DNA of 64,000 bases from CAYRCU01 sp964422865 (GTDB taxonomy: Bacteria > Patescibacteriota > Microgenomatia > UBA8517). How positions within the stretch are numbered: the stretch's first letter is position 1; each line of letters begins with the position of its first letter. The stretch is from assembly GCA_964422865.1 (NCBI GenBank), contig CAYRCU010000001.1:14278-78277 (forward strand). The letters run 5' to 3'. Below are positions 34,121 through 43,343 of this stretch, in pieces. The notes beneath the pieces were generated by a model. It did not search any database. It was not told the DNA's origin and saw only the letters and a list, made by a program, of their open reading frames with translations. The position numbers were made by a program, and so were the translations under genes.

Positions 34121-34717
34121 ATGGGGGAAAATAACAAAAATAAAATGAAAAAGAAAACCGATCAAAAAGAAATCGAGAAATTATTAAAAAAAGTGGCAGA
34201 TGTTACAAAAGAAAACAAGATTGATTTGTCCTCCGGTGAAGACCTTTCCGTGGGAATAATGAACCTTATTGCCATAGAAGAGCATCTTTTTTACACTTCA
34301 CAAAAAACCGGAAAGAAAAAATATTTGGGTCTTCTTAATGAGATCCGAGCAATGCGAACAGAGCTTATGCAGGAGATAATCAAAGATTATGAAGGGGAGG
34401 TTTGGTGTATTAGTAAGCATTTGCTGGCTGCTTCGATGAGGGTGATGGAAGTTGGAACAAAGGAGCTTAAGAAAGGCAACAAAGACAAAGCTTGGAATTT
34501 ATTTAGAAAGAGTTACAATCTTTACTCTTTATTTTGGGGCATAAACCTTGGCGTTGTTAAAACCGATAAAATAAAGCGTGGTGACAAAGGAGTGAATTTA
34601 ACAAACAAGAGTTTGCAAGCTTCATTTATAGATGATGATAATAAAAGTGGGTCTGCTTCACTATTTAGCAAGCTTGGGCAGATTGTTCAAAAGGCAATAG
34701 ATTGTTGCAAAGAGTGA
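34121..34717 (+). CDS. Uncharacterised protein divergent from csoR
   Basis: A 198-residue helical cytoplasmic protein from the ATG at 34121 (MGENNKNKMKKK); ATG 34145 is an alternative. The N-terminus is very Lys-rich. The middle (EEHLFYTSQKTGKKKYLGLLNE...ISKHLLAASMRVMEVGTKEL) looks like a helical bundle with repeated helix-turn units, and the end is AIDCCKE. Cys and His are sparse but placed at helix ends. It shares the csoR-mer divergent gap and is flanked by metal genes on both sides, so a metal-related role is plausible. No family recognised. Confidence 0.7.
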   Translation: MGENNKNKMKKKTDQKEIEKLLKKVADVTKENKIDLSSGEDLSVGIMNLIAIEEHLFYTSQKTGKKKYLGLLNEIRAMRTELMQEIIKDYEGEVWCISKHLLAASMRVMEVGTKELKKGNKDKAWNLFRKSYNLYSLFWGINLGVVKTDKIKRGDKGVNLTNKSLQASFIDDDNKSGSASLFSKLGQIVQKAIDCCKE

Positions 34718-34778
34718 CTATTGGATGATCAGACTGGACTTATTGGAGGCATGAATAAGACAGCTTTGGAGAGAAACT

Positions 34779-36188
34779 CTAGATACAGCAACTTAATTTT
34801 GAGATGTCTTTCTTAAAAGAAAGCGCTGCAAGTTTTATTCCCTCGCTTAGTGTGGGGAACATTGGCAGCGAATTAATTACATCATCAATAGTGTTTTTGT
34901 TTTTTACTAGCATCATGGCTTCAGCTATTAACTCTCCGGCTTGGGGAGCAAGAATATGAACTCCAAGAATTTCGGCTGTTTCTGGGTGAATACTCATACT
35001 AATCAGGCCTTCTGTTCTTCGCAGTATAGCGGCTTTGGGAACATGCTTGAAAGAGACTGTGCGACATGCGCAAGTATTCATTCTTTTCATTTGTTCTTCC
35101 TCGGTTAACCCTACACCTGCTAGCTGGGGATCAGTAAAAATAGTATAGGGAACAGCATTGTAATCAATGTTATTCTTTGTAATTTTGAGAGCGTTTTCGG
35201 CAGCTAAAGTTCCTTCACGACCGGCAGTCGTCTCAAGCCTGAGTGGTAAATCAACAACATCTCCAACCGCAAAAATGTTTGGATTATTGGTTTGAAAATT
35301 CTCATTAACCACTATAGACTTTCTATCATTTACTTTTACATTGGTAAGTTGCAGTCCCAAACCATTAGTATTTGCGGTCTTGCCTGTTGCCAAAAGGATT
35401 TCATCACAGATTATTTCATCTTGTTTGCCATCTACCTCATAAACAACAATTTTCTTTTCACCTTCTTTTCTTACGCTTTTTATTGGAGCATTTGTTTTAA
35501 CTGTAATACCTTCTTTTTTAAATATTTCTAATAATCGTGCCACCAGTGCTTTGTCTCCTGTTCTAAAGACTGCATCGCCTCTAACAAGCATTGTTACTTT
35601 TGTTCCAAATCGAGCAAACATTTGAGAAAATTCCAAGGCTATTGCCCCTCCACCAACAACCACCAGCTCTTTTGGTTGAGTTTCCAGTTTTAACGCTTCA
35701 ATGTGAGTTATATATCCAGCTTTCTTTATTCCATCAATAGGAGGAATATTGGCTGTAGAGCCAGTTGCAATAATAAATTTATCTGCTTGCAGCCTCTCTC
35801 CATTTACTTCAACTTCTGTTTCAGAAATAAACTTTGCTCGCCCTTCAATTAAAGTAACATTTTCAAGATTTGCCAGTACTCCCTCATACTTCTCATTGCG
35901 CATTTTCTCAACCAAGGAAAGCTCATCTGCTATAACTCTTTGAAAGTCAAAGTTTTTAACTTCAAGCTCTATGCCGGGGACATTGTGATTTTTTGCCAAG
36001 TGTAGTAATTCTCCTGCATAAAGCAGAGTTTTAGATGGAACACAACCAACATTTACACAAGTTCCTCCTAGAGGAAGCCCGTCATTTATTATTGCAGTTT
36101 TGGCTCCCAACTCATCGGCTTTAATGGCAGCCGCAAAAGCACCAGCTCCACCACCTATAATAACTAAATCAAACTGCTGTTCTGTCAT
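34779..36188 (-). CDS. merA: Mercury(II) reductase MerA, without NmerA domain
   Basis: MerA reduces Hg(II) to volatile Hg(0) with NADPH. The 469-residue flavoprotein has the FAD motif VIIGGGAGAFAAAIKA, the redox pair GGTCVNVGCVPSK (Cys44, Cys49), the NAD(P) motif VVVGGGAIALEFSQMF, and the MerA-specific C-terminal Cys pair LSCCI (467-468) that passes Hg to the active site. The N-terminal metallochaperone domain is absent, but a separate MerP-like protein is encoded directly upstream. The 4 bp overlap with that gene shows coupling. Confidence 0.92.
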   Translation of the reverse strand: MTEQQFDLVIIGGGAGAFAAAIKADELGAKTAIINDGLPLGGTCVNVGCVPSKTLLYAGELLHLAKNHNVPGIELEVKNFDFQRVIADELSLVEKMRNEKYEGVLANLENVTLIEGRAKFISETEVEVNGERLQADKFIIATGSTANIPPIDGIKKAGYITHIEALKLETQPKELVVVGGGAIALEFSQMFARFGTKVTMLVRGDAVFRTGDKALVARLLEIFKKEGITVKTNAPIKSVRKEGEKKIVVYEVDGKQDEIICDEILLATGKTANTNGLGLQLTNVKVNDRKSIVVNENFQTNNPNIFAVGDVVDLPLRLETTAGREGTLAAENALKITKNNIDYNAVPYTIFTDPQLAGVGLTEEEQMKRMNTCACRTVSFKHVPKAAILRRTEGLISMSIHPETAEILGVHILAPQAGELIAEAMMLVKNKNTIDDVINSLPMFPTLSEGIKLAALSFKKDISKLSCCI

Positions 36189-36556
36189 TTGTTTTCAGTA
36201 TAAATCGTATCAGAGTAGATTGTCGCCTTATATGGTTCTATCGCTTTAATAATTTGTTCGTCGCTTACTTTTCTTTTCTCGTAAATTACCCACCCCTCAC
36301 CGTCAAGATTATCCGTAAAACCCACATAAGCATCGATTACACCGCCAACTGCCTTCAGATTGTATTCTGCGCCAACTGCGCATGAAGTACACCACATTCC
36401 TTCGATTGATAATTCTGCCTTGTATAACTGTCGTCCATTAAGCGAACCCAGTACTGCCGAAACTCCATTATTTGAACCAGAAATCCTATTTTTTGTCATA
36501 ATCCCTCCTAAAATAGCTGTGCTTAGTACCACAATTAGGAAAATAATTTTTCTCAT
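36185..36556 (-). CDS. merP: MerP-like membrane-anchored heavy-metal-associated protein
   Basis: A 123-residue protein: an N-terminal signal or anchor (residues 4-20), then an HMA-type fold with SIEGMWCTSCAVGAEYNL (Cys56 and Cys59 in the GMxCxxC motif). MerP carries Hg(II) from outside to MerT. The domain is diverged after the motif (VDGEGW-like loop and KVSDEQIIKAIEPY). It overlaps merT upstream and merA downstream by 4 bp each, so order and coupling match a mer operon. Confidence 0.85.
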   Translation of the reverse strand: MRKIIFLIVVLSTAILGGIMTKNRISGSNNGVSAVLGSLNGRQLYKAELSIEGMWCTSCAVGAEYNLKAVGGVIDAYVGFTDNLDGEGWVIYEKRKVSDEQIIKAIEPYKATIYSDTIYTENK

Positions 36557-36927
36557 AAATTAGTGTCGAATCTTAGTTGATAAACCCAGGGTGCAATCAA
36601 AGGTGTGACAATAAAAGTCAAAAAATAATAAAGCAAGATTGCTACTAAGAATGAACCGCCAAACATCAATAACTGTTGTTCTTTGGCTAAATGTTTACTT
36701 CGGCAGTTTTTTCTATATAACTTATAAAACCCAAACCCTAAAACCATTATCCCAAAGCCAAGAAAATACGGCTTACGGTAGCCAATAGATAAAGCAGTTG
36801 ATGCACTGCCTACTCCCAGTAGAATTAGTGCGAGAGGGCCAATGCAACACAGGGAGGCGACAAGGGCTGATAACACACCCCATTTCAGAGATGAATCAGT
36901 GGTTCTTTCCTGTTCGTTTTTTTTCAC
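36553..36927 (-). CDS. merT: Mercuric transporter MerT
   Basis: A 124-residue three-helix membrane protein. The first helix carries the Hg-binding pair SLCCIGPLALILLGVG (Cys27-Cys28) typical of MerT, and Cys75 in the cytoplasmic loop (YRKNCRSKH) can take the metal on to MerA; canonical MerT has two Cys there. It imports Hg(II) for reduction. The start overlaps the ArsR gene stop by 4 bp. Confidence 0.9.
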   Translation of the reverse strand: MKKNEQERTTDSSLKWGVLSALVASLCCIGPLALILLGVGSASTALSIGYRKPYFLGFGIMVLGFGFYKLYRKNCRSKHLAKEQQLLMFGGSFLVAILLYYFLTFIVTPLIAPWVYQLRFDTNL

Positions 36928-37262
36928 AATAATTCTTTTATTTTTTCATTTTTTAAAGAGTAATAAATAGTTTGCCCTTCTCGACGAGTTGCCACTATCC
37001 CGGCTTTGCGCAGCAGTTTTAATTGATGGGATACTGCTGATACAGTGGTGCCCAGAATTTCTGCCATGTCACAAACACAAAGTTCGTTTAATTCACCAAT
37101 CAGTTTAATAAGCTTATAGCGTGTTTCTCCTGAAAGCAGTTGGTGAAGCTTAATCTTTTTGGCCAAGCTCGTATCTTTTTTTAGAGCGCTGTAAACCTTA
37201 TTGATCTCTTTCTTTGACAAAGTCGGGCCAACACAAATGTGACCCAAGTGTTTTACTTTCAT
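36924..37262 (-). CDS. ArsR/SmtB-family repressor of the mer operon
   Basis: A 112-residue winged-helix repressor from the ATG at 37262 (MKVKHLGHICVG); an in-frame start 54 bp upstream is less likely. The alpha-3 metal motif ELCVCDMAEIL (Cys62, Cys64) leads into the recognition helix TTVSAVSHQLKLLR and the wing TRREGQTIYYSL. Cys10 may be a third ligand. ArsR-type regulators govern mer operons in some Actinobacteria and archaea, instead of MerR. It is the first gene of arsR-merT-merP-merA, all overlapping by 4 bp. Confidence 0.9.
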   Translation of the reverse strand: MKVKHLGHICVGPTLSKKEINKVYSALKKDTSLAKKIKLHQLLSGETRYKLIKLIGELNELCVCDMAEILGTTVSAVSHQLKLLRKAGIVATRREGQTIYYSLKNEKIKELL

Positions 37263-37350
37263 GATGTTTGAATAAGTGTTCAAATAAAGAATATTAGGTG
37301 AATCCTGTTCTGTCAATAGCCAGCCGGGTGAGCTTGACCCGTTTTGCGGC

Positions 37351-37992
37351 TTAGTGGGCTAATTTTTCCGGTGATTGATTTATATAAGTGTCTATGTATT
37401 TTTGAATTAGGGCTTTGTCAACTTCGACAAGCTTCATCATTCTCCCCCAAGAAGCAACTACAACCGAATCCTCGTTTTCGTCTCGTTTGGTTATAACAAC
37501 GCTGTTGTTGTTATTTTTAGCTATACTTTTAAGCTTGTTGATACTTCCTTTGTCTAAATCTTTGTATGTGATCCAGATTCCGCCGTGTTCTAAATTGTGC
37601 ACTAATTGCTCATCGGGAAGCTCTTTGTCATAAAACCTCCAATCGGCAGGTGTGGACCAGTGCGGTCCTGATGTAGGAGGGTTTGTTTTATATAAAACTG
37701 TTTCTTTTGAGCTTATGTGGTTGACTCCCTCAATTTTAAATTCTTCAACTTTACCCTCTAAGGACACCTCATCTACTTTTTGCTCAAACGCAATTTCCTC
37801 CGGGGATTTTTTGCTAACCAGATAATAGCCTGCGACTACAATGACCAAGACAGCAATCAAAACCGCAATATTTCGCAACTTTTTAATAGTTGCTTGTTGT
37901 TTGGTTTTTTTTCTTTTGAGTTCTTTAATCTTTTTCTTGCGATCTCTTTTGGTCAGATCATCCCATTCTTTAGGATAGTCCATAAATTTCAC
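37351..37992 (-). CDS. DUF3105 membrane-anchored protein
   Basis: A 213-residue protein with a basic cytoplasmic N-terminus (about 1-41, many Lys/Arg), one membrane helix (about 42-60) and an outer DUF3105 domain recognised by YKTNPPTSGPHW and LVHNLEHGGIWITY. The conserved His residues in both motifs suggest metal binding, but the function is unknown. It follows the CcdA-like gene by 5 bp and ends 88 bp before the arsR start. Confidence 0.85.
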   Translation of the reverse strand: MKFMDYPKEWDDLTKRDRKKKIKELKRKKTKQQATIKKLRNIAVLIAVLVIVVAGYYLVSKKSPEEIAFEQKVDEVSLEGKVEEFKIEGVNHISSKETVLYKTNPPTSGPHWSTPADWRFYDKELPDEQLVHNLEHGGIWITYKDLDKGSINKLKSIAKNNNNSVVITKRDENEDSVVVASWGRMMKLVEVDKALIQKYIDTYINQSPEKLAH

Positions 37993-37997
37993 CTCCT

Positions 37998-38738
37998 TTA
38001 CTGCTTAAGCTCCAGCATAAACGCCGATGTTCCTAACTTCTGTAAAAAATAAGAGGAAACCAGTGAAAACTTTCCGGTAAAAATTAGTATCCCAAAAATT
38101 ACCAACAATATTCCTGAGATTTTGTTTATCACCGGAGCATAGGTGTTAAATTTCTTGATTGAAGGAAACACTTTATCAAAAAAAAGTCCCAGTAATACGA
38201 ATGGTGTTCCAAGACCAAGAGAAAAAAACAGCAAGAGAGGAAGAGCCTCGATGAATGTGGATTGAGATCCTGCCCAGAAAAGAATGGCTGCAAGTACCGG
38301 CCCGACACACGGTGTCCAGGCAAATCCAAAAGTTGTTCCCAATAAGAAGGCACCAGATGCGGCGCCGCGGTTTCCTTTAAATTTTGTTTGATAAGTTTTG
38401 TTTAGAAATGGGATGGATACCAGTTTGGCAAACTGCAGACCAATAACTATTAATAGTAATCCTCCAACTTTATTAATAAGCGGCCGATAGAGCGTTAAAC
38501 TTCTGGCAAAAGTATTAACTGTTAGACCAAGTAGAAGAAAAATGAATAAAAAACCTGAAGTAAACACCAGCGCATTTTTCGTAAATACGGCTTTGTGTTT
38601 GGCACTCAATCCTTCCGGAGCACTGCCCGCAAGATATCCCACATACGCGGGAGCAATTGGAGCTAAGCATCCTGCAAAAAAGGTTAAAATGCCTGCCGTG
38701 TAGGCAATGGCAAAATTAAATATTGACAGAGGAACCAT
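37998..38738 (-). CDS. ccdA: CcdA/DsbD-type thiol-disulfide transmembrane protein
   Basis: The 246-residue six-helix membrane protein passes reducing electrons across the membrane to extracytoplasmic thiol proteins. Both redox Cys are present: FFAGCLAPIAPAYVGY in helix 1 and FAWTPCVGPVLAAILF in helix 4. It lies directly after a DsbA-like gene (15 bp) and before DUF3105, so it probably keeps envelope dithiols, perhaps the CxC/CxxC metal proteins of the neighbouring operon, reduced. Confidence 0.92.
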   Translation of the reverse strand: MVPLSIFNFAIAYTAGILTFFAGCLAPIAPAYVGYLAGSAPEGLSAKHKAVFTKNALVFTSGFLFIFLLLGLTVNTFARSLTLYRPLINKVGGLLLIVIGLQFAKLVSIPFLNKTYQTKFKGNRGAASGAFLLGTTFGFAWTPCVGPVLAAILFWAGSQSTFIEALPLLLFFSLGLGTPFVLLGLFFDKVFPSIKKFNTYAPVINKISGILLVIFGILIFTGKFSLVSSYFLQKLGTSAFMLELKQ

Positions 38739-38753
38739 TATTAAAAGTGTTTG

Positions 38754-39518
38754 TCATGACTTAGACAACATATCATCAATTGCTTGTTTTAATTGCGGAT
38801 AAGGAACTGCCCCAGGAATCAACCTGGTGTTACCTGTTTTTGTATCAAGCAGGATGTTGCCCGGTGTTCCCGTTACACCTGCTTTTATCCCACTTTGATA
38901 GTCATCTTCTACATGTTGAGTGTATTTTCCACTATCAAGGCATGACTTGAAGGCTGATTCATCTATTCCTATCTCGGAAGCCAGTTTTGGTAAATCACTT
39001 ATGTTAAGACCGTTATTGCTTGGAGTTGTTTCAAAGATTTTATCTATTAGTGCCCAGAAGCCTTTTTCACCTGCCAGCTCGTTTGCGCACTCTGCTGCCT
39101 CGGCTTCTTTGTCTGCTTTTGAGTGAATTTGGTCAAGGGGGAAATGTCTATAAATCCACATTACTTGTCCATCATATTCCTCGATCGCCCGTTGTGCTGT
39201 TGAATGAAAACTTTTACAGAAAGGACATTCCAAATCTGAATATTCTATTAAGGCGATTCTTGCGTTTTTGTTGCCTCTAATGTGATCGTTTTTTCTTACA
39301 GGTTCGACATCGCCCGCTGTGGGCTGGGTGGGTTGCTTTGCTCCAGAGCCTGTTCCGGCCGAGCCGTTAATTTCTGCCAGACCAGCAGAGGACGTCTTGT
39401 TTTCAAGATTCTGCACTTTTTGCCAGAGTATGCCTACGGCGAAAGCGAAGCCCACTAAAATAATAACTAAAATCGGCGCCGACTTTTCAAGAAGATTTTC
39501 TTTTACCTTAGAAGACAT
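38754..39518 (-). CDS. DsbA-family thioredoxin-like protein, membrane-anchored
   Basis: A 254-residue protein with an N-terminal membrane helix (about 15-33), a linker rich in Gly, Thr and Pro, and a DsbA-like domain with the active site LECPFCKSFH (CPFC) and the cis-Pro loop GVTGTPGNILLD. It oxidises or isomerises disulfides outside the membrane. A promoter TTGACA-18-TACACT lies 7 bp before the ATG, so the mRNA is probably leaderless. It starts the dsbA-ccdA-DUF3105 unit. Confidence 0.92.
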   Translation of the reverse strand: MSSKVKENLLEKSAPILVIILVGFAFAVGILWQKVQNLENKTSSAGLAEINGSAGTGSGAKQPTQPTAGDVEPVRKNDHIRGNKNARIALIEYSDLECPFCKSFHSTAQRAIEEYDGQVMWIYRHFPLDQIHSKADKEAEAAECANELAGEKGFWALIDKIFETTPSNNGLNISDLPKLASEIGIDESAFKSCLDSGKYTQHVEDDYQSGIKAGVTGTPGNILLDTKTGNTRLIPGAVPYPQLKQAIDDMLSKS

Positions 39519-39551
39519 ACTACAGAGTGTAGTAGGAGTTTTGATCCTTTG

Positions 39552-40427
39552 TCAACAGTTAAAATGTGTGGAACATTGATATTTACTGCAGTTTGTTTGG
39601 TTTGAGTTATCTGTAATTTGAACCGTGTGGCTCTGTGCGGGAAAGAGAAAGAGCAAAGCGCCAATTATCAGTGTCACCCCTGAAATAGCAAAATTCATTT
39701 TTAGAGGCTTGTAGTCGGATCTTTCAGAAAAATTAGGGAACAGATCGAATTTTTGCTGTGCTTTTATCTTTACAAGGGCTAGTTTGAGATGTTTTGCACT
39801 TTGCTGCTTGCCCGTGGCAAAATTATCCGCTTCTTTTTCCAGTGTAATTCTCATCTTGCGTGTGTAGTCTTTAAAGATCGGGATAAAAAATAAGGATGAA
39901 GATAAAATTTCACTTATAACAACTATTAATGGATGCCTTCCTTGCAAGTGATAATACTCATGAAGAATAACTGATTCTAATTCTTTTTTGTTTAGCTTGC
40001 CCATGAGTCCTGTTGAAATTATTATTTTTGGCTTTAGCCAGTCAGCGGTCAGGGCAATGTCGCTTTTTGAATTAATAAGTATTACTTTGTCATTTTTAAT
40101 TTTATTTTTTTTAAGAATTTTTAGGAGTTTTAAGTTGTTCTTTGGAGCTTTTTTTTGCAACAAATCTGACAATTTTCTTTTTGTTTTTATGTAGGAAAAT
40201 ATTACTTTTACAAAAAAAACAATTGCTATAAAAATTGTTAATATAATCAACAAGAACCCGATGTGATGCACTATGGAAAAAAGCAAGTTTGAAGAGACTT
40301 GTCTGCATGCTTTAGCGAAGTGAATAAAAGTCAACAAGGCATACTTATTTAAAAGCAAGATTAAAAGGTAGATGGAAATTGTAAAAATTGACAAGGTGCC
40401 AAGAAAAAATTGCGTTTCCTTTCTCAT
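39552..40427 (-). CDS. BlaR1/MecR1-like M56 membrane metalloprotease
   Basis: A 291-residue membrane protein with helices at the N-terminus (about 9-30 and 50-75) and the M56 zinc site ESVILHEYYHLQGRH (HExxH). The extracellular penicillin-binding domain of BlaR1 is absent; the C-terminus ends with a short outer tail carrying several Cys. M56 proteases cleave a partner BlaI/MecI repressor on signal. The ATG overlaps the blaI-like gene stop by 4 bp, which supports such a pair. The signal is unknown. Confidence 0.85.
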   Translation of the reverse strand: MRKETQFFLGTLSIFTISIYLLILLLNKYALLTFIHFAKACRQVSSNLLFSIVHHIGFLLIILTIFIAIVFFVKVIFSYIKTKRKLSDLLQKKAPKNNLKLLKILKKNKIKNDKVILINSKSDIALTADWLKPKIIISTGLMGKLNKKELESVILHEYYHLQGRHPLIVVISEILSSSLFFIPIFKDYTRKMRITLEKEADNFATGKQQSAKHLKLALVKIKAQQKFDLFPNFSERSDYKPLKMNFAISGVTLIIGALLFLFPAQSHTVQITDNSNQTNCSKYQCSTHFNC

Positions 40428-40774
40428 GTTTTTTGTTCGTGTTCTTTTAGTTCGTCGGTAAAAGCAGCTACCGCTTCTTCCCCATATTGGTCAATTAATG
40501 AGTTTACAATTTTATTGATTACAGTTTTGACGGTTTTTTTTCTTGTTTTTTTGGGAGAGTATAAATATGCCTTCCCGATTTTTCTTCTGGTCAGCAGTCC
40601 TTTTTGGGTGAGCCTTGTCATAATGGTCATAACAGTTGTATAGGCAATTTTTCTTTTTTTCAGTAAGCACTTGTGAACATCATGGACTTTGCAATCAGTA
40701 GTTTCCCAAAGACAATTCATAATTTCTTGCTCAAGCGGACCCAAACTGTACTTAGTCATTTGTCTTAATAGCAT
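40424..40774 (-). CDS. BlaI/MecI/CopY-family repressor
   Basis: A 116-residue winged-helix repressor: LGPLEQEIMNCLWE and VMTIMTRLTQKGLLTRRKIGKAYLYSP match BlaI/MecI/CopY, with the C-terminal dimer region at about 75-116. It pairs with the overlapping M56 protease gene. In this family the protease inactivates the repressor, which derepresses neighbours. The divergent clpB starts 48 bp away, and its -35 box lies in the gap, so clpB may be a target. The family also includes copper-responsive CopY, but no Cys metal hook (CxCx4CxC) is visible here. Confidence 0.9.
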   Translation of the reverse strand: MLLRQMTKYSLGPLEQEIMNCLWETTDCKVHDVHKCLLKKRKIAYTTVMTIMTRLTQKGLLTRRKIGKAYLYSPKKTRKKTVKTVINKIVNSLIDQYGEEAVAAFTDELKEHEQKT

Positions 40775-40821
40775 TTTATCACTCTTGACATATAAGTGCC
40801 AGGGATGGAAAATACTGTCAT

Positions 40822-42984
40822 ATGGACGATCAAAATCAGCCGAGGATTATACTGGAAACCCCCAAAGAGGAGGGGCCTTTTTTGCCGAAATATACGATAA
40901 ATTTAACAAAGCAGGCAAAAGAGGGAAATCTTGACCCGGTTATTGGAAGAAATACGGAAATCAGACGCATAATGCAAATTCTTTCAAGGCGGACAAAGAA
41001 TAATCCCGTGCTTATCGGAGACCCCGGTGTCGGGAAAACCGCTCTTGCCGAAGGGCTTGCTCAAAGAATTGCTGACGGAGATGTCCCTGTTTCTTTGAAA
41101 GACAAAGATCTTTTGATTCTTGATATGTCCTTGCTTTTGGCGGGCTCTAAGTTCAGGGGAGAATTTGAAGAAAGATTGAAGGGTGTTATTAAAGAAATAG
41201 AACAGGGTGAGGGGAAATATATTATGTTTATTGATGAGTTACACACGATTGTGGGTGCAGGATCCAGCGAGGGAGCTGTTGATGCCTCCAACATGCTTAA
41301 GCCTGCCCTCGCCAAAGGAACCTTAAGAGTCATTGGAGCTACAACGATAGATGAATACAGAAAATATATTGAAAAAGATGCTGCTTTAGAGAGAAGATTC
41401 CAGCCTGTTTTTATATATGAGCCTTCGATGGAAGACGCTATAGCGATTCTTCGAGGGATTCGAGAGAAATATGAGCTACATCACGGTGTCAAAATAACCG
41501 ATGATGCTTTAATTACTGCGGTAAAGCTTTCAGACAGATATATTACAGACAGATTCCTGCCGGACAAGGCAATTGACCTTATAGATGAGGCCATGTCATC
41601 ACTGAGGATTGAAACCGAATCTTCACCTGCGAAGCTTGATCTTAAAAAAAGAAAGGTAACCCAGCTTGAAATCGAGCTTGCGGGATTAAAAAGAGAAAAA
41701 GGGAAAGTCGTGGAGGAGAGAAAAAATGAGATTAAAACAAAAATTGATAATCTTAAAAAGGAAGTGGCCGGTCTTGAAAAGGAATGGGGAAAACAAAAAG
41801 AAATTCTTAAAAAACTTAATGAAAACAGAAAAAAAATAGATGAAGCAAAAATTGAACTGGAAAAGGCTGAACGTGATTTTGATCTTGAAAAGGCAGCTGA
41901 AATAAAATACGGTAAACTTCCCGAGCTTAATAAAAAAATTGATAAATTAAAAAAGGAATGGAGCAAGATCCCGGATGAGAAACGGCTTTTGAGGGACGGC
42001 GTGACTGATGAAGATGTTGCGGAAGTCGTATCAAAGTGGACAAATATTCCTGTAAGTAAAATTCTTTCTTCAGAAAAAGAAAAGCTAATCAACCTTGAAA
42101 AGGAACTTGAAAAAAGAATTGTTGGCCAGGACAGGGCTCTCAGGGAAATATCTAAAGCTATAAGAAGAAACAGGACCGGTCTTTCTGAAGGCAGAGGTCC
42201 TATTGGAACGTTTCTTTTTTTGGGCCCAACGGGTGTTGGAAAGACCGAAACCGCAAAGGCTTTAGCGGCAACTCTTATGGGCAAGGAAGATGCAATTATT
42301 AGACTTGATATGAGTGAATATCAGGAGGAACATGCTGTGGCAAGATTGATTGGTGCTCCGCCGGGATACGTGGGTTATGAGGAGGGTGGATATCTTACGG
42401 AAGCTGTTAGGAGAGGATCATACAGCGTGGTTTTACTGGATGAAATTGAAAAAGCGCATCCCAATATCTTTAACGTACTTTTGCAGGTGTTTGATGACGG
42501 GAGATTGACGGACGGAAAAGGAAGGATTGTTAACTTTAAAAATACAATAATTATTATGACTTCTAACCTGGGTAGCGAGATTATCCGCAGGAAGGCCGGG
42601 GTGATAGATGAAGAGCTTGATCAAAACATCGAAAGACTTCTTCACCAGACATTTAAGCCGGAGTTTTTAAACAGGATTGATGCCACAGTTGTCTACAAAC
42701 CCTTAACACCAAGTGTTTTAAAGAAAATTGTAGATATCCAAATTGAAGAATTGAGAAAAAGACTTTCAGAACAAGAGATTGCCATATCTTTTGATGAAAA
42801 AGCAAAAGAGTATCTTGTAAAAAACGGGTATGATCCTGTTTTTGGTGCAAGGCCTTTAAAAAGACTGATTAACGATCAAATATTAGATGAAATCTCTCTC
42901 CGGATCCTTGAAGAGAAAATCGAAAAGGGTGACAGTATACTTGTGAAAGTGGACGAAAAAGGAAAACTTTCTATAAGAACGTAA
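40822..42984 (+). CDS. clpB: ClpB-type disaggregase lacking the N-domain
   Basis: A 720-residue Hsp100 protein. Residues 1-35 replace the usual 150-residue N-domain. D1 has Walker [16 protein letters not shown] (about 64-78) and [12 protein letters not shown]. The middle region is a short coiled coil with [20 protein letters not shown], which is ClpB-like. D2 has [15 protein letters not shown] and [13 protein letters not shown]. No ClpP-binding tripeptide loop is evident, and [17 protein letters not shown] fits ClpB. It works with DnaK to rescue aggregates. A TTGACA box overlaps the gap to the BlaI gene and the -10-like AATACT is 5 nt before the ATG. Confidence 0.9.
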   Translation: MDDQNQPRIILETPKEEGPFLPKYTINLTKQAKEGNLDPVIGRNTEIRRIMQILSRRTKNNPVLIGDPGVGKTALAEGLAQRIADGDVPVSLKDKDLLILDMSLLLAGSKFRGEFEERLKGVIKEIEQGEGKYIMFIDELHTIVGAGSSEGAVDASNMLKPALAKGTLRVIGATTIDEYRKYIEKDAALERRFQPVFIYEPSMEDAIAILRGIREKYELHHGVKITDDALITAVKLSDRYITDRFLPDKAIDLIDEAMSSLRIETESSPAKLDLKKRKVTQLEIELAGLKREKGKVVEERKNEIKTKIDNLKKEVAGLEKEWGKQKEILKKLNENRKKIDEAKIELEKAERDFDLEKAAEIKYGKLPELNKKIDKLKKEWSKIPDEKRLLRDGVTDEDVAEVVSKWTNIPVSKILSSEKEKLINLEKELEKRIVGQDRALREISKAIRRNRTGLSEGRGPIGTFLFLGPTGVGKTETAKALAATLMGKEDAIIRLDMSEYQEEHAVARLIGAPPGYVGYEEGGYLTEAVRRGSYSVVLLDEIEKAHPNIFNVLLQVFDDGRLTDGKGRIVNFKNTIIIMTSNLGSEIIRRKAGVIDEELDQNIERLLHQTFKPEFLNRIDATVVYKPLTPSVLKKIVDIQIEELRKRLSEQEIAISFDEKAKEYLVKNGYDPVFGARPLKRLINDQILDEISLRILEEKIEKGDSILVKVDEKGKLSIRT

Positions 42985-43003
42985 TTTGTGCTTAATTAAT
43001 AAT

Positions 43004-43327
43004 ATGCAAAACAGTATTTTTGTTCTTCTGCTGGCAGGTGCTGCGGGTGGATTGGTTAGGGGTGTTGTGGGCTTTTTAAAGCACCAGTTTGCTTACAAAA
43101 ATGTGGGGTTTAAGTTTTGGTACATTACGACTATTATGGTGCTTTCCGCTTTGGTTGGACTTACTGTTACTTGGGCTGTTGTTTCTTCTGGTCTTGAAAT
43201 TGTTGCCCTCACGCAAATCAATCCGGCGATTGCATTTATTGTGGGATATGCCGGAGGAGATTTAATTGAAAATATTTATAAAATTCTTGTCGGCAAAACC
43301 ACTCTTTACTCTCTCCCCAAGAAGTAG
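43004..43327 (+). CDS. Small three-helix membrane protein
   Basis: A 107-residue protein from the ATG at 43004 (MQNSIFVLLLAGAAGG), 19 bp after clpB. It has a Gly-rich first helix, helices at about 42-62 and 74-90, and a short hydrophilic tail. Gly-rich GAAGGLVRGVVG suggests tight packing. No function is recognised. Probably co-transcribed with clpB. It resembles hypothetical integral proteins of other CPR genomes (impression only). Confidence 0.6.
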   Translation: MQNSIFVLLLAGAAGGLVRGVVGFLKHQFAYKNVGFKFWYITTIMVLSALVGLTVTWAVVSSGLEIVALTQINPAIAFIVGYAGGDLIENIYKILVGKTTLYSLPKK

Positions 43328-43343
43328 ATGATTTGCGTGCGCT

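Noticed and set aside
41481..42284. 267-codon frame antisense to clpB
   Set aside because: A mirror of the strongly conserved ClpB coding frame; extreme Ser/Phe composition.
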